37,312 nt of DNA from Chitinophagales bacterium (GTDB lineage Bacteria; Bacteroidota; Bacteroidia; Chitinophagales; CAIOSU01): contig JAGYJT010000027.1 in NCBI GenBank assembly GCA_018401955.1, positions 1 to 37,312 of the forward strand, read 5' to 3'. Every line of letters starts with the position of its first letter. Positions within the stretch are counted from its first letter, which is position 1. Shown here one piece after another: positions 15,649 to 24,703 of this stretch. The notes beneath the pieces are model-generated. The model was not told the origin of the DNA and did no database searches. It saw only the letters and a list, made by a program, of their open reading frames with translations. Both the position numbers and the translations under genes were made by a program.

Positions 15649-17528
15649 GATTAAACAGAACCATTTTACTAATGCTCGCTTTGGCTGCTTTGGTTGCTTT
15701 TAGTGCCTGCTCAAGCAGCAAAAGCACTAGCAAGTCCAAATCGCCTTCGTCTACCTCATTAAGCATACGCTCTGGTGGTGCTGCCGATTTATTGAAACGT
15801 GATGTTGATGAGCTGGTTGTGGCGCAGTTATACATTGATGCCAGTAAAGCAAAGATGCTAGAAGACTATGCCAAGGCTGTAGAGATGTATAAAAAGGTAT
15901 TGCAACTAGACCCTTACAATGATGGCGCCCAGTATGAGTTGGCAGTTATGTACTTTGAGTCGGGCCAATATGATGTGGCAAGGCAATATATCACGGCGGC
16001 TGTTGTAAATGATAGTATCAACTTTATAGCCAATAGCCTTAAAAAGCAACAAGAACTTGACTCTTTGGATGTTGCCAAAAACTTGAATGCGAAGATTAAA
16101 GACGCGGCTGAGCAATACGTGAGCAACAAATGGTACTTGGTAATGAAAGCCGATGTAATGGCTTATCTAGGTGCCTATGATGAAGCCTCTGCTACTTTTG
16201 CTAAGCTGCTAAACGACCATCCCGAAGAGGTAGACTATTATTTTGACTGGGCATATGTGCTAAGCCGCAAAGGTGATTATAAAGGTGCTATTGAGGTATA
16301 CAGCAAGGCAGAAAAAATTATCGGCGTTGATGAAAACCTCATTATGCAAAAGCAGCGCCTCTATCTTGAAGCAGGAATGACCGAAGAGGCCGCCGCCGAG
16401 ATACAACGCTTGATTGATGCTAACCCGGGTGAGTTGCGCTATTATCAGATGCAAGCTGAACTGTACCAAGCTACCGAGCAGCCAGATAAGGCCATTGAGA
16501 TATACAAGGCGATGTTGGTAAAAGACCCAAGTAATGCATTTGCACTGCTCAATTTGGCTGAGATATATCGTTACAAAGGAGACCGTGAAAACTATCTAAC
16601 TTACCTTAAAGAAGCTTTTAAAAACCCTGACCTTAACATCGACTCCAAAATAAGGGTGATTTATCCTTACTTGTTGGATAGCAGCGGTGAAGGTAAAAAA
16701 GAAGAGGCTTTCAGTTTGGCGCAAATTGTGGTTGAGGCGCACCCCAATGAGGCCAAAGCTCATGCCATTTATGGTGATTTGCTATATCAAGATGAACGAT
16801 CTGAGGAGGCCCTTGTTCAATATAAACAGGCTTTGCAATTAGATAATAGCGTTTATCAAGTTTGGCAGCAAGTGTTTTTTATATTAAGCGAGCTACAGCG
16901 ATACAGCGAGTTGGAAAAGATAACTACCGAGGCGCTTGAGCTTTTCCCAAGCCAGCCTATCATTTATTTTTTTAACGGCGTAGCTAACAATCAACTAAAT
17001 GCTTACGACAAGGCAATAGAGATATTGAACATCGGTAAAGTGTTGGTGATTGATAACAGGCCTTTGAAAATCCAATTTTATAGTAGCCTAGGCGATTCAT
17101 ATAACAATTTGGGCAAGTTTGCTGATTCTGACAAAGCTTTTGATGAAGCGCTGAAGCTTGACGCCAAGAACACTTATGTGCTTAATAACTATAGCTACTA
17201 CCTTTCGCTAAGGGGCGAAGACCTTGAGAAAGCAAAAAAAATGGCCTTACAAGCAAATACGCTCGAGCCAGATAACGGCTCGTTTCAAGACACATACGCC
17301 TGGGTTTTGTATCGCGCTGGTGAGTATGCAGAGGCACGCAAGTGGATGGAAAAAGCCTTAAGTAACGCAGGAGAAGATAGTGGCGTTTTATTGGAGCACT
17401 ATGGCGATATTTTGTACAAGCTGGGCGAAACAGCAAAGGCACTTGAATATTGGCAAAAAGCACTAGGTAAGGATGACACTTCAGAATTATTGCCTAAAAA
17501 GATAGCCGACAAGAAGTTGTATGAATAA
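15645..17528 (+). CDS. TPR-repeat lipoprotein
   Basis: A 627-residue protein with a lipoprotein signal (lipobox FSAC, Cys22) followed by a Ser/Lys-rich stretch. Roughly ten tetratricopeptide repeats then run from about residue 58 to the C terminus. Clear repeat cores are seen at ALVQYKQALQLDN, IEIYKAMLVKDPSNAFALLNLAEIYR and ADSDKAFDEALKLDAKNTYVLNN. TPR arrays are protein-binding scaffolds, and the lipid anchor puts this one in the periplasm or outer membrane. It overlaps the nucleotidyltransferase by 4 bp and DUF4292 by 8 bp. Co-translation with the DUF4292 lipoprotein suggests that the two work together in the envelope. The binding partner is unknown. Confidence 0.9.
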   Translation: MRLNRTILLMLALAALVAFSACSSSKSTSKSKSPSSTSLSIRSGGAADLLKRDVDELVVAQLYIDASKAKMLEDYAKAVEMYKKVLQLDPYNDGAQYELAVMYFESGQYDVARQYITAAVVNDSINFIANSLKKQQELDSLDVAKNLNAKIKDAAEQYVSNKWYLVMKADVMAYLGAYDEASATFAKLLNDHPEEVDYYFDWAYVLSRKGDYKGAIEVYSKAEKIIGVDENLIMQKQRLYLEAGMTEEAAAEIQRLIDANPGELRYYQMQAELYQATEQPDKAIEIYKAMLVKDPSNAFALLNLAEIYRYKGDRENYLTYLKEAFKNPDLNIDSKIRVIYPYLLDSSGEGKKEEAFSLAQIVVEAHPNEAKAHAIYGDLLYQDERSEEALVQYKQALQLDNSVYQVWQQVFFILSELQRYSELEKITTEALELFPSQPIIYFFNGVANNQLNAYDKAIEILNIGKVLVIDNRPLKIQFYSSLGDSYNNLGKFADSDKAFDEALKLDAKNTYVLNNYSYYLSLRGEDLEKAKKMALQANTLEPDNGSFQDTYAWVLYRAGEYAEARKWMEKALSNAGEDSGVLLEHYGDILYKLGETAKALEYWQKALGKDDTSELLPKKIADKKLYE

Positions 17529-18276
17529 GGTAATATATGCCCTAGCGCTATGCATGATATTTTGGTCGGCTTGTAAAACCACGCGGAGCACTGTAAAAGA
17601 CTGCCTTAAACCCGAGAAAATTGAAACAGCCGAACTATTGGATTCAACCAAGGCCAAGCAGATGGAATTTGCTTGGTTTACAGGCAAAGCTAGGGTTAGC
17701 TTTAATGATGGTAAAACTTCACAGAATGTAACAGCCAGTATCAGGATGCAGCGCGATAGCGTTATCTGGATTTCTATTACTGCTTTAATGGGCTACGAAG
17801 CTGCCAGGATAATGGTTACGCCTGATACTTTTGAGATGCTAAACCGGTTGGATAAGATTTATATTAAAGAGCCATTGTCTAAAATAAACGACTATATACC
17901 TATTAAGGCAGACTTACGCCTATTGCAAGACTTGATAGTTGGTAACTATCTTTGGAGTACTAGTGGTAAACTTAAGCATAGGTACGACAAATGCTTATAT
18001 GTGCTGAAGGAAGATAATAGTTATACAGAAAATACGTTTTGGATAGAGCCGGGTAGGTTTACCATTGCAGAAATGGAGACCATTGAGAAAAGCAATGACC
18101 AAAAAGTAAGCCTAATTGCAAATGACTATGAGTTGCTAAATGGATACTGGTTTGCCAATAGTAGAGATATAGTGTTTACGGGCGCAAGCACGGTAACCAT
18201 AGGAATGAACTTTAGCCGGGTAAAGTGGAACGATCCAACCAGTTTCCCGTTTAATGCCGATAAGTATGAAGACTAG
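17521..18276 (+). CDS. DUF4292 lipoprotein, LolB-like fold expected
   Basis: A 251-residue lipoprotein with signal MNKVIYALALCMIFWSAC (Cys18). The body matches the Bacteroidota family DUF4292: FTGKARVSF near residue 54, DSVIWISITALMGYEAARIMVTPD around residues 80-103, and LNRLDKIYIKEPL. Members have the size and beta-rich pattern of LolB/LppX-type lipid carriers, so a role in moving lipoproteins or lipids to the outer membrane is possible. This is inference. Its ATG overlaps the TPR gene by 8 bp and its end overlaps the EnvC-like gene by 11 bp. Confidence 0.87.
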   Translation: MNKVIYALALCMIFWSACKTTRSTVKDCLKPEKIETAELLDSTKAKQMEFAWFTGKARVSFNDGKTSQNVTASIRMQRDSVIWISITALMGYEAARIMVTPDTFEMLNRLDKIYIKEPLSKINDYIPIKADLRLLQDLIVGNYLWSTSGKLKHRYDKCLYVLKEDNSYTENTFWIEPGRFTIAEMETIEKSNDQKVSLIANDYELLNGYWFANSRDIVFTGASTVTIGMNFSRVKWNDPTSFPFNADKYED

Positions 18277-19519
18277 GGTCTTTTTGATTTTCACATTGTT
18301 GTTTTCACTCGCCTTGTGCTTGCAAGCGCAGGGCCAAGACCGCAGTGCCCTAGAAAAACAGCGCAAGAAGCTTGAATCGGACATTAAGCGCAACAAGGAG
18401 CTGCTTAATAAGGTGGGTGAGGATAAAAAGAACTCCTTAACGCAACTGGAGCTGTTGCTAAGCCAAATAAAAACACGGCAAAAGATAATTACCAATATCA
18501 CAAAAGAGCTTTCGGTAATTAACGCTCAAATTAGTGAGAATGACGCTATTATTAAGGCACTTGAGAAAGACTTAGAATTACTTAAAAAAGAATACGCAGA
18601 GATGCTTTACTATGCTTATAAGCACAATAGTAAGTATAGCGAGGTGGCGTTTATATTCTCGGCCAAGAGCCTTTCGCAAGCGTACAACCGAATGCGCTAC
18701 TTGCAGCGGCTTGCAGAGTTTAGGTTGCGCCAGGCCGAGATGATTAAAGAAACACAAGATGCCTTGGCTGGCAAGCTGGCAGAGCTTAACGAAAAGAAAA
18801 TGGCTCAGCAGGAATTGCTTGCTGAGCAAACTACCCAGAAACAAACATTGGATAGCGAACGCAGCCAAACCAACGCCATAGTGGGCGATTTGCAGAAAAA
18901 AGAGCGCAAGCTTACCAACGAAATTAAGAAATACGAGGAGCAAACCGTAGCGCTGAGCAACAAGATTGACGAGTTGATTAGGTTGGAGATAGCCGCAGCA
19001 GCCGCTGCTGAGGCTGCACGAAAGAAAAAAGAGGCCGATGCCCTTAAAAATAACCCAAATGCTTCAGTAAAACCTGCACCGGCAATTGATGCTAAACTAT
19101 CGGCGTCTTTTGGGCTTAACAAGGGTAAGCTGCCCTGGCCCGTTGATAATGGGGTGATAACCAAAAGCTTTGGTCAGCACCCGCACCCAGTAAATAACAA
19201 CTTGCTGGTAAACAATAAAGGCATTGACATTAAAACCAACGCTAACTCGCCAGTAAAGGCGGTGTTTGATGGTACGGTTGCGAGTGTTTTGTATATGCCA
19301 GGGTACCATCAAGTAGTACTTGTAAAGCATGGCGATTTTTTCACTGTCTATTCTAAATTAGAAACGGTAACCGTAAAGGTTGGAGATAAAATTACAGCCA
19401 AGCAAGTGATTGGTACAGTGCATACTGACGATGCTTCATCGTTATCAGAGCTGCATTTTGAGTTATGGCAGGGAACCAATAACTTAAACCCTGCATTATG
19501 GATATATACTACGCAATAA
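18266..19519 (+). CDS. EnvC-like murein hydrolase activator (degenerate M23 domain)
   Basis: A 417-residue secreted protein: signal peptide (residues 1-23, ending LQAQG), long coiled coils (about 25-110 and 150-250), an Ala/Lys linker, and a LytM/M23 domain (about 285-417). The zinc site is degenerate. Where active M23 peptidases have HxxxD this reads NNKGID (residues 316-321), and the HLH motif reads ELHFEL, keeping only His397. This is the EnvC/NlpD pattern, in which the domain activates cell-wall amidases at the division site rather than cutting. The ATG at 18266 gives a normal signal peptide; an ATG 12 bp upstream is possible. It overlaps DUF4292 by 11 bp. Confidence 0.9.
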   Translation: MKTRVFLIFTLLFSLALCLQAQGQDRSALEKQRKKLESDIKRNKELLNKVGEDKKNSLTQLELLLSQIKTRQKIITNITKELSVINAQISENDAIIKALEKDLELLKKEYAEMLYYAYKHNSKYSEVAFIFSAKSLSQAYNRMRYLQRLAEFRLRQAEMIKETQDALAGKLAELNEKKMAQQELLAEQTTQKQTLDSERSQTNAIVGDLQKKERKLTNEIKKYEEQTVALSNKIDELIRLEIAAAAAAEAARKKKEADALKNNPNASVKPAPAIDAKLSASFGLNKGKLPWPVDNGVITKSFGQHPHPVNNNLLVNNKGIDIKTNANSPVKAVFDGTVASVLYMPGYHQVVLVKHGDFFTVYSKLETVTVKVGDKITAKQVIGTVHTDDASSLSELHFELWQGTNNLNPALWIYTTQ

Positions 19520-19557
19520 AAGCGTAGCTTTGTATTTCAATTTGAAAACCAATAGTT

Positions 19558-19776
19558 ATGGACACGTTTTTCTTGTTATTCAATATGGGCGGTACCGAGG
19601 TTTTTCTAGTTGTTTTTGCAGTGTTGTTGTTGTTCGGCGGTAAAAAAATTCCTGAGTTGATGCGTGGTATCGGCAAAGGCGTTCGCGAATTTAACACAGC
19701 TAAAGACAGCCTGAAATCTGAGATTGAGGAAGGTATGCGCGAACCTAAGAAAGAGAGCACCGCGGAAACCAAGTAA
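19558..19776 (+). CDS. tatA: Twin-arginine translocase subunit TatA/TatE
   Basis: A 72-residue TatA-type protein: one N-terminal membrane helix (about residues 9-26), the hinge FGGKKIPELMRGIGKG, then an amphipathic helix continuing into a charged tail (KDSLKSEIEEGMREPKKES). TatA oligomers form the passage for folded proteins with twin-arginine signals. No tatC is in the window. The gene sits 38 bp after the envC-like gene and 29 bp before gatA, so it is probably in the same transcript as the envelope genes. Confidence 0.92.
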   Translation: MDTFFLLFNMGGTEVFLVVFAVLLLFGGKKIPELMRGIGKGVREFNTAKDSLKSEIEEGMREPKKESTAETK

Positions 19777-19805
19777 TATTCATTACCGCGTAACATCATC
19801 CGCTC

Positions 19806-21242
19806 TTGAAGTTTTATCATTCGCTTTACGAGATACAGAACGACCTTGCCAACGGTCGTATCACTTGTGTTGAACTCGTAAATTACTACTTACAGCAAAT
19901 TAATAGCAAGCAGCACCTTAACGCTTTTCTGCAAGTATATGCAGAAGAGTCTAGGGAACGTGCGCACCAAATGGATGCAAAAATAAAAGCCGGTAATGCG
20001 GGCATTTTGCATGGGTTGGTTATTGGCTTAAAGGATGTGATATCGTACAAGGGTCATATTGTATCGGCTTCTAGTAAAATGTTGGAGGGCTTTGAGGCCA
20101 TTTATAATGCCACGGTTACGCAAAGGTTGCTCGATGCTGATGCCATCATTATTGGTCGCTTAAATTGCGATGAGTTTGCCATGGGCGGTAGCAACGAAAA
20201 CTCAGCTTATGGTAATGTACTAAATGCCCTAGATGAAACCAAGGTGCCTGGCGGCTCTTCAGGTGGTTCGGCGGTTGCGGTGCAAGCAGGGCTTTGCCAT
20301 GCAGCATTGGGCACCGATACTGGGGGCTCAATACGTCAGCCAGCTTCGTTTACAGGTATTTTTGGGCTTAAGCCTACTTATGGCTTGGTTTCAAGGTGGG
20401 GTGTAGTAGCTTACGCATCATCTTTTGATCAAGTAGGCCCTATGACCCATAGTGTAGAAGATGCAGCATTATTATTAGAGGTAATTGCAGGCCCTGATGG
20501 GCACGATAGTACCTTGGCGCAGCAAGCACCAATATTATATAGCCAATTGCTTGAAGATAATGCGCCTAAGCGAATTGCCTATTATCCAGAAGTACTTGAA
20601 CATAGGGGGCTTGATGCTGATATAAAGCAACAAATTGAGCAGTATATTAATACTTTGCGAAAACAAGGCCATACTGTGGAGGCGGTTAGTTTTCCGTACC
20701 TTGATTATTTGGTACCTGCATATTATGTATTAACCACGGCAGAGGCATCATCTAACCTATCAAGGTACGATGGGGTGCACTACGGATACAGAAGCCCCAA
20801 CGCTAAAAACATGGAGGAGGTTTATAACCTCTCGCGCACCGAGGCTTTTGGCGAAGAAGTTAAAAGACGCATTATGTTGGGCACTTTTGTGCTTAGTGCC
20901 GGTTATTATGATGCATACTATGGTAAGGCCCAAAAAGCCAGGCGCATAATTCAAGATGCCACGCTTGAGGTGCTTAAAAACCATGATTTCATTATATTAC
21001 CTACTACGCCCACAACTGCCTTTAATATTGGTTCAAAAGATAAAGACCCTGTGGCCATGTACTTAGAAGATATTTATACGGTTCAAGCCAATTTAACAGG
21101 TTTGCCTGCCGTTTCAATACCGATGTGGCAGCACAGCAATGGGATGCCTTTTGGTTTACAAGTAATTGGAAACAAGTACAGTGAGGCATCATTGTTGGCT
21201 TTTTCGAAGCAGCAGCTTGGAGGTAAAAGCAATAAAATTTAG
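19806..21242 (+). CDS. gatA: Glutamyl-tRNA(Gln)/aspartyl-tRNA(Asn) amidotransferase subunit A
   Basis: Amidase-signature enzyme, 478 residues, that releases ammonia from glutamine for GatB to amidate misacylated tRNA. The Ser-cisSer-Lys triad is intact: Lys76 in GLKDVIS, Ser151 in PGGSSGGS and Ser175 in DTGGSIRQP. The C-terminal segments GYYDAYYGKAQKARRII and IYTVQANLTGLPAVSIP are typical of GatA rather than other amidases. The start is a TTG at 19806: an in-frame stop lies at 19791 and there is no ATG or GTG between, so TTG is the only usable standard start. gatB and gatC are not in the window. Confidence 0.92.
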   Translation: MKFYHSLYEIQNDLANGRITCVELVNYYLQQINSKQHLNAFLQVYAEESRERAHQMDAKIKAGNAGILHGLVIGLKDVISYKGHIVSASSKMLEGFEAIYNATVTQRLLDADAIIIGRLNCDEFAMGGSNENSAYGNVLNALDETKVPGGSSGGSAVAVQAGLCHAALGTDTGGSIRQPASFTGIFGLKPTYGLVSRWGVVAYASSFDQVGPMTHSVEDAALLLEVIAGPDGHDSTLAQQAPILYSQLLEDNAPKRIAYYPEVLEHRGLDADIKQQIEQYINTLRKQGHTVEAVSFPYLDYLVPAYYVLTTAEASSNLSRYDGVHYGYRSPNAKNMEEVYNLSRTEAFGEEVKRRIMLGTFVLSAGYYDAYYGKAQKARRIIQDATLEVLKNHDFIILPTTPTTAFNIGSKDKDPVAMYLEDIYTVQANLTGLPAVSIPMWQHSNGMPFGLQVIGNKYSEASLLAFSKQQLGGKSNKI

Positions 21243-21334
21243 TTATTTTTAACGCATGCTTGCCAATAGTATTGGATAGCTTTACAGGTGCTTTGTAGCA
21301 TATTTGCGGCATAACGGCATCTTAACCAAACGGT

Positions 21335-23242
21335 ATGAAACAGTTCACTATTATTCTATGGTCATTACTACTTTTGGTAGCAGCTAGCCCCGCCTACGCC
21401 CAACAAGATATGGCCGATGACGATGAGTTGATTATTGACCTGCCGGCCAATGAAGACTCTCTTGCCGAACTTACGGTTAGTGAAACCTATTTTATAGTTG
21501 ATGCGCTAGATAGTTTAACCAATTGTTTGTTTTCTGGCTGTTATCGTTACAATGATAGCTTGTTAGTGCAAGAGCGTTTTGCTTTTGATACGGTATCTTT
21601 CCCTGATTTTCATGATTCGGTTATTATTGACAACATGGCCCACATGCCAGTGGTAATTCCGTTGGCATACAATCCATATGTTAAGGCATATATTGAGCTT
21701 TATACCGTGCGCAAGCGAGAGCAAGTAAGGCGTATGTTGGGTATGGCAGAAATGTATTTCCCTATATTTGAGGAAGCGCTAGATAGGCGCCAAATGCCCA
21801 TTGAGCTAAAGTACCTACCAATTATCGAGTCTGCTTTGAATCCGAATGCCGTATCAAGAGTTGGTGCTACTGGCCTTTGGCAAATAATGTATTCTACTGG
21901 TAAATGGCTCAACTTAGATATACACTCATATATTGATGAGCGCAGAGACCCTTACAAATCAACAGAAGCTGCTGTAGAGTACCTTAACCGTATGTATAAT
22001 GTATATGGCGACTGGTTAATGGTAATAGCTGCCTACAATTGCGGACCAGGTAATGTAAACAAGGCTATAAGACGCTCTGGTGGCAAAACTACTTTTTGGG
22101 AGATTAGGCCTTATTTACCTAAAGAAACCCGCGGCTATGTACCCGCTTTTATTGCGGCCATGTATGTGCTGCATCATTTTGAAGATTATAAGTTTACCCC
22201 ACTGCATACCAATTTTAGCTACAATCAAACAGATACGGTAATGATATATAAGCAGGTTACGCTTGCTCGTATTGCTGATGTGCTGGGCATGGATCAAATA
22301 GAGCTGGAGTTTTTGAACCCTGCCCTGCGCAAAGGAGAGATTCCACCATCAAAGCAAGGGTATGCGCTCAAACTACCAATTAATCGCATCAGTGCTTTCG
22401 AAAGTTTCCGTGACTCCATTTTTGTATCGCCTCCTGCCATTGATGTTTTGGCTAGCACTTCAGGCGAGAGCTCTATGGTACCCTCAACCAATAGCCCTGT
22501 AACAACTTACGATGATGGCACTACTACCAAGGTAACCTATACCGTGAAGAAAAATGACAATCTCGGCTACATTAGCGAGTGGTTCGATTGCAGCGTTGCT
22601 GAACTAAAACGCTGGAATGGCATGTCGGGCACTACACTGCACATAGGGCAAAAACTAAAAGTATATGTACCCACTTACAGGGTTGAACAATACCGTAAAG
22701 TAGAATATTTATCGGTATCTCAAAAAAACCGTAAGGAACACTTGAATACCACGCCCATTGCCGACAAGAATACTGCTAGCACAAAACCAAGCAGCACCAG
22801 CAGCGATGTAAAGTATACTGGCCCAGGCACGGGTGAGCTTACATTGATTACCTACAGCGTAAAGAGTGGTGATTATCTGGCGGCGGTTGCTAGCTGGTAC
22901 GATTGTTCGGTATCAGAGATTAGAAACTGGAACGACCTAAACTCAAATATGCTAAATGTAGGACAGCGCCTCAATATTTATGTACCCAGCGCTAAATTGG
23001 CACAATATGAGGGTATAAACTCCATGTCTTCGGCCGACAAAAACAAGCTAGCAAGTAGCAATAGTACCAGTAGTAGCGGCTCGTCAACCAAAGTTGTGTA
23101 TCACACCGTAAGGTCAGGCGATACGCTATGGGATATTGCAAAAAAATACCCAGGCGTATCCGTTCAGCAGATAATGGATCAAAACGGGTTGAGCAATGGC
23201 AATAGCCTAAAAGTAGGCATGAAATTGAAAATACAGATGTAA
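21335..23242 (+). CDS. LysM-containing lytic transglycosylase (MltD-like)
   Basis: A 635-residue periplasmic muramidase that cleaves peptidoglycan and leaves 1,6-anhydro ends. It has a signal peptide (residues 1-22, ending AYA), an N-terminal region of about 90 residues, and a family 1D SLT domain (about 135-300) with catalytic Glu165 in LPIIESALNPNAVS, then GATGLWQIM and AAYNCGPGNVNKA. Three LysM domains follow at the C terminus (about residues 400-446, 502-548 and 589-635), the third being the most canonical (TVRSGDTLWDIAKKY). LysM binds glycan chains. With the EnvC-like protein upstream it forms a cell-wall remodelling neighbourhood. The gene starts 92 bp after gatA. Confidence 0.94.
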   Translation: MKQFTIILWSLLLLVAASPAYAQQDMADDDELIIDLPANEDSLAELTVSETYFIVDALDSLTNCLFSGCYRYNDSLLVQERFAFDTVSFPDFHDSVIIDNMAHMPVVIPLAYNPYVKAYIELYTVRKREQVRRMLGMAEMYFPIFEEALDRRQMPIELKYLPIIESALNPNAVSRVGATGLWQIMYSTGKWLNLDIHSYIDERRDPYKSTEAAVEYLNRMYNVYGDWLMVIAAYNCGPGNVNKAIRRSGGKTTFWEIRPYLPKETRGYVPAFIAAMYVLHHFEDYKFTPLHTNFSYNQTDTVMIYKQVTLARIADVLGMDQIELEFLNPALRKGEIPPSKQGYALKLPINRISAFESFRDSIFVSPPAIDVLASTSGESSMVPSTNSPVTTYDDGTTTKVTYTVKKNDNLGYISEWFDCSVAELKRWNGMSGTTLHIGQKLKVYVPTYRVEQYRKVEYLSVSQKNRKEHLNTTPIADKNTASTKPSSTSSDVKYTGPGTGELTLITYSVKSGDYLAAVASWYDCSVSEIRNWNDLNSNMLNVGQRLNIYVPSAKLAQYEGINSMSSADKNKLASSNSTSSSGSSTKVVYHTVRSGDTLWDIAKKYPGVSVQQIMDQNGLSNGNSLKVGMKLKIQM

Positions 23243-23303
23243 ATAGCACCAGGCTGGTGATTGCTTGTTACCGCCTATTGTTATTACACTAAAGCATGTT
23301 ACT

Positions 23304-24359
23304 ATGATTCGGATTTTGGCAGTATTGGTTTTAGGGCTATTGGTTTCTTCATGTGGCGATTTAACAAAGGCCCCCGACTTTAAACCTTCCTCGGGTGGTG
23401 GTGTGGATGAGATAATGGTTGTTGCCGATGATAGTATCTGGAAAAACCACTTGGAAGAACCCGTAACTGATTGGTTGAACAAAGATTTTGAAATGTTACC
23501 CAATTACGAGCCAGCATATAAGTTTGGCTTTGTAAATTACGAGGCCCTGAAAGGCTTGATAAAGCAACATCGTAATCTTATCATTTTTGCTGACCTTACC
23601 GACAATTCAAAGATTACCAAGCTTGTAACCGAAGTGTTGGGAGAGGATTACACAGCAAAAGCGCTTAATGACGCCAATTTTTCATACGCAGTAAAGCGCA
23701 ATGTATGGTCTGAGCCACAAATTGTGTTTTTTATATTTGCCAATAGCCCTGGGCAACTGGTAAGTAACATTACCCAAAAGGGAGATGTTATACTAGATAC
23801 GTTGAGCAGGCACGAGGTTACAGAAAAATATTCGCCTGGATTGTATTTGCCGCATTATAACATAGAGCTTACAAAAAAAGTAAAGCAATCGTTGGATATT
23901 GACCTCAAAATGCCGCCCGAGTATTTTTTGGCATTGGAGAAACCTAATTTCCTTTGGTTTCGTTGGGAGCCATCGGAGGCAAGCAACAATTTATTTGTAT
24001 TCACTGAGGCATTGCCATCTGCTATCGACCCACAGCGGCCTATTGCTTTACGCGATAGCCTAGGCAAAGCGTATGTACAAACCAAGCTCGACTCTGCTTA
24101 TATGGTTAGCGATACTACTTTTGGGTATAAGCAGCGAATGATTACCGTAAACGGCTACGAAATTTTGGAAACTCGTGGCCTGTGGCAAATGGAGCACGAT
24201 TTTATGGGCGGGCCGTTTCTCAATTATTATATTTTGGATAAGGCAAATAACCGAGCGGTTATGCTTGATGGCTTTGTTTTTTCGCCGAAAGGCCATAAAA
24301 AAATGCGCATCCGTTTTATGGAAGCGCTGTTTGCTACTTTTCAGCAGAAAATTAAATAG
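23304..24359 (+). CDS. DUF4837 lipoprotein
   Basis: A 351-residue lipoprotein with signal MIRILAVLVLGLLVSSC (lipobox VSSC, Cys17) and a body belonging to the Bacteroidota family DUF4837, function unknown. Recognisable parts are GVDEIMVVADDSIW after the signal, KRNVWSEPQIVFFIFANSP near the middle, FLWFRWEPSEASNNLFVF, and GLWQMEHDFMGGPFLNYYI near the C terminus. The ATG at 23304 gives a normal lipoprotein signal; a start 39 bp upstream would bury it. It follows the LysM transglycosylase by 61 bp, and the pairing suggests an envelope role. Confidence 0.88.
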   Translation: MIRILAVLVLGLLVSSCGDLTKAPDFKPSSGGGVDEIMVVADDSIWKNHLEEPVTDWLNKDFEMLPNYEPAYKFGFVNYEALKGLIKQHRNLIIFADLTDNSKITKLVTEVLGEDYTAKALNDANFSYAVKRNVWSEPQIVFFIFANSPGQLVSNITQKGDVILDTLSRHEVTEKYSPGLYLPHYNIELTKKVKQSLDIDLKMPPEYFLALEKPNFLWFRWEPSEASNNLFVFTEALPSAIDPQRPIALRDSLGKAYVQTKLDSAYMVSDTTFGYKQRMITVNGYEILETRGLWQMEHDFMGGPFLNYYILDKANNRAVMLDGFVFSPKGHKKMRIRFMEALFATFQQKIK

Positions 24360-24703
24360 AATTAACATATCTTTGTAGCCTCGCTGTTGCTATTTAGTTG
24401 TAATAGTAGCACTGAAAAGGATTCCCGCTAAACTTTTTTTGTTTTAATGCGTAGAAATGCGTAACGCTGTAATGGTGCTATGCGCTACGCTGTTGTTATT
24501 GATGCATTTTGGGCAGCTTTACAGCAATAGGTGTACTTTTTTTAGTGCATTTTAAACAAAATCCTATTTACTGTACAATTGGTATTGCTTTAATGTTAAA
24601 TTAACGTTACTTTGCCTGTTCAATTATAAAACCTAATAAGTAATAGTTGAGTTTTCAAGTTGCTTAGGGTGCTAAAGAGTTTAAATAAAGATAAATTACC
24701 ACG
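24360..24703 (+). other. 344-bp gap before the giant secreted protein, no gene seen
   Basis: The gap opens with TATCTTTG (24368-24375), a full -7 box match. If active it would give a leader of more than 300 nt for the 1714-residue protein, or a separate small transcript. Around 24450-24485 the repeats of GCGTA and CTACGC can pair imperfectly. The rest is AT-rich. I see no ORF, tRNA or recognised RNA family. Confidence 0.4.

Noticed and set aside
24060..24378. Small ORFs on both strands at the end of the DUF4837 gene
   Set aside because: They lie in alternative frames of a well-supported lipoprotein gene and have no recognisable features.
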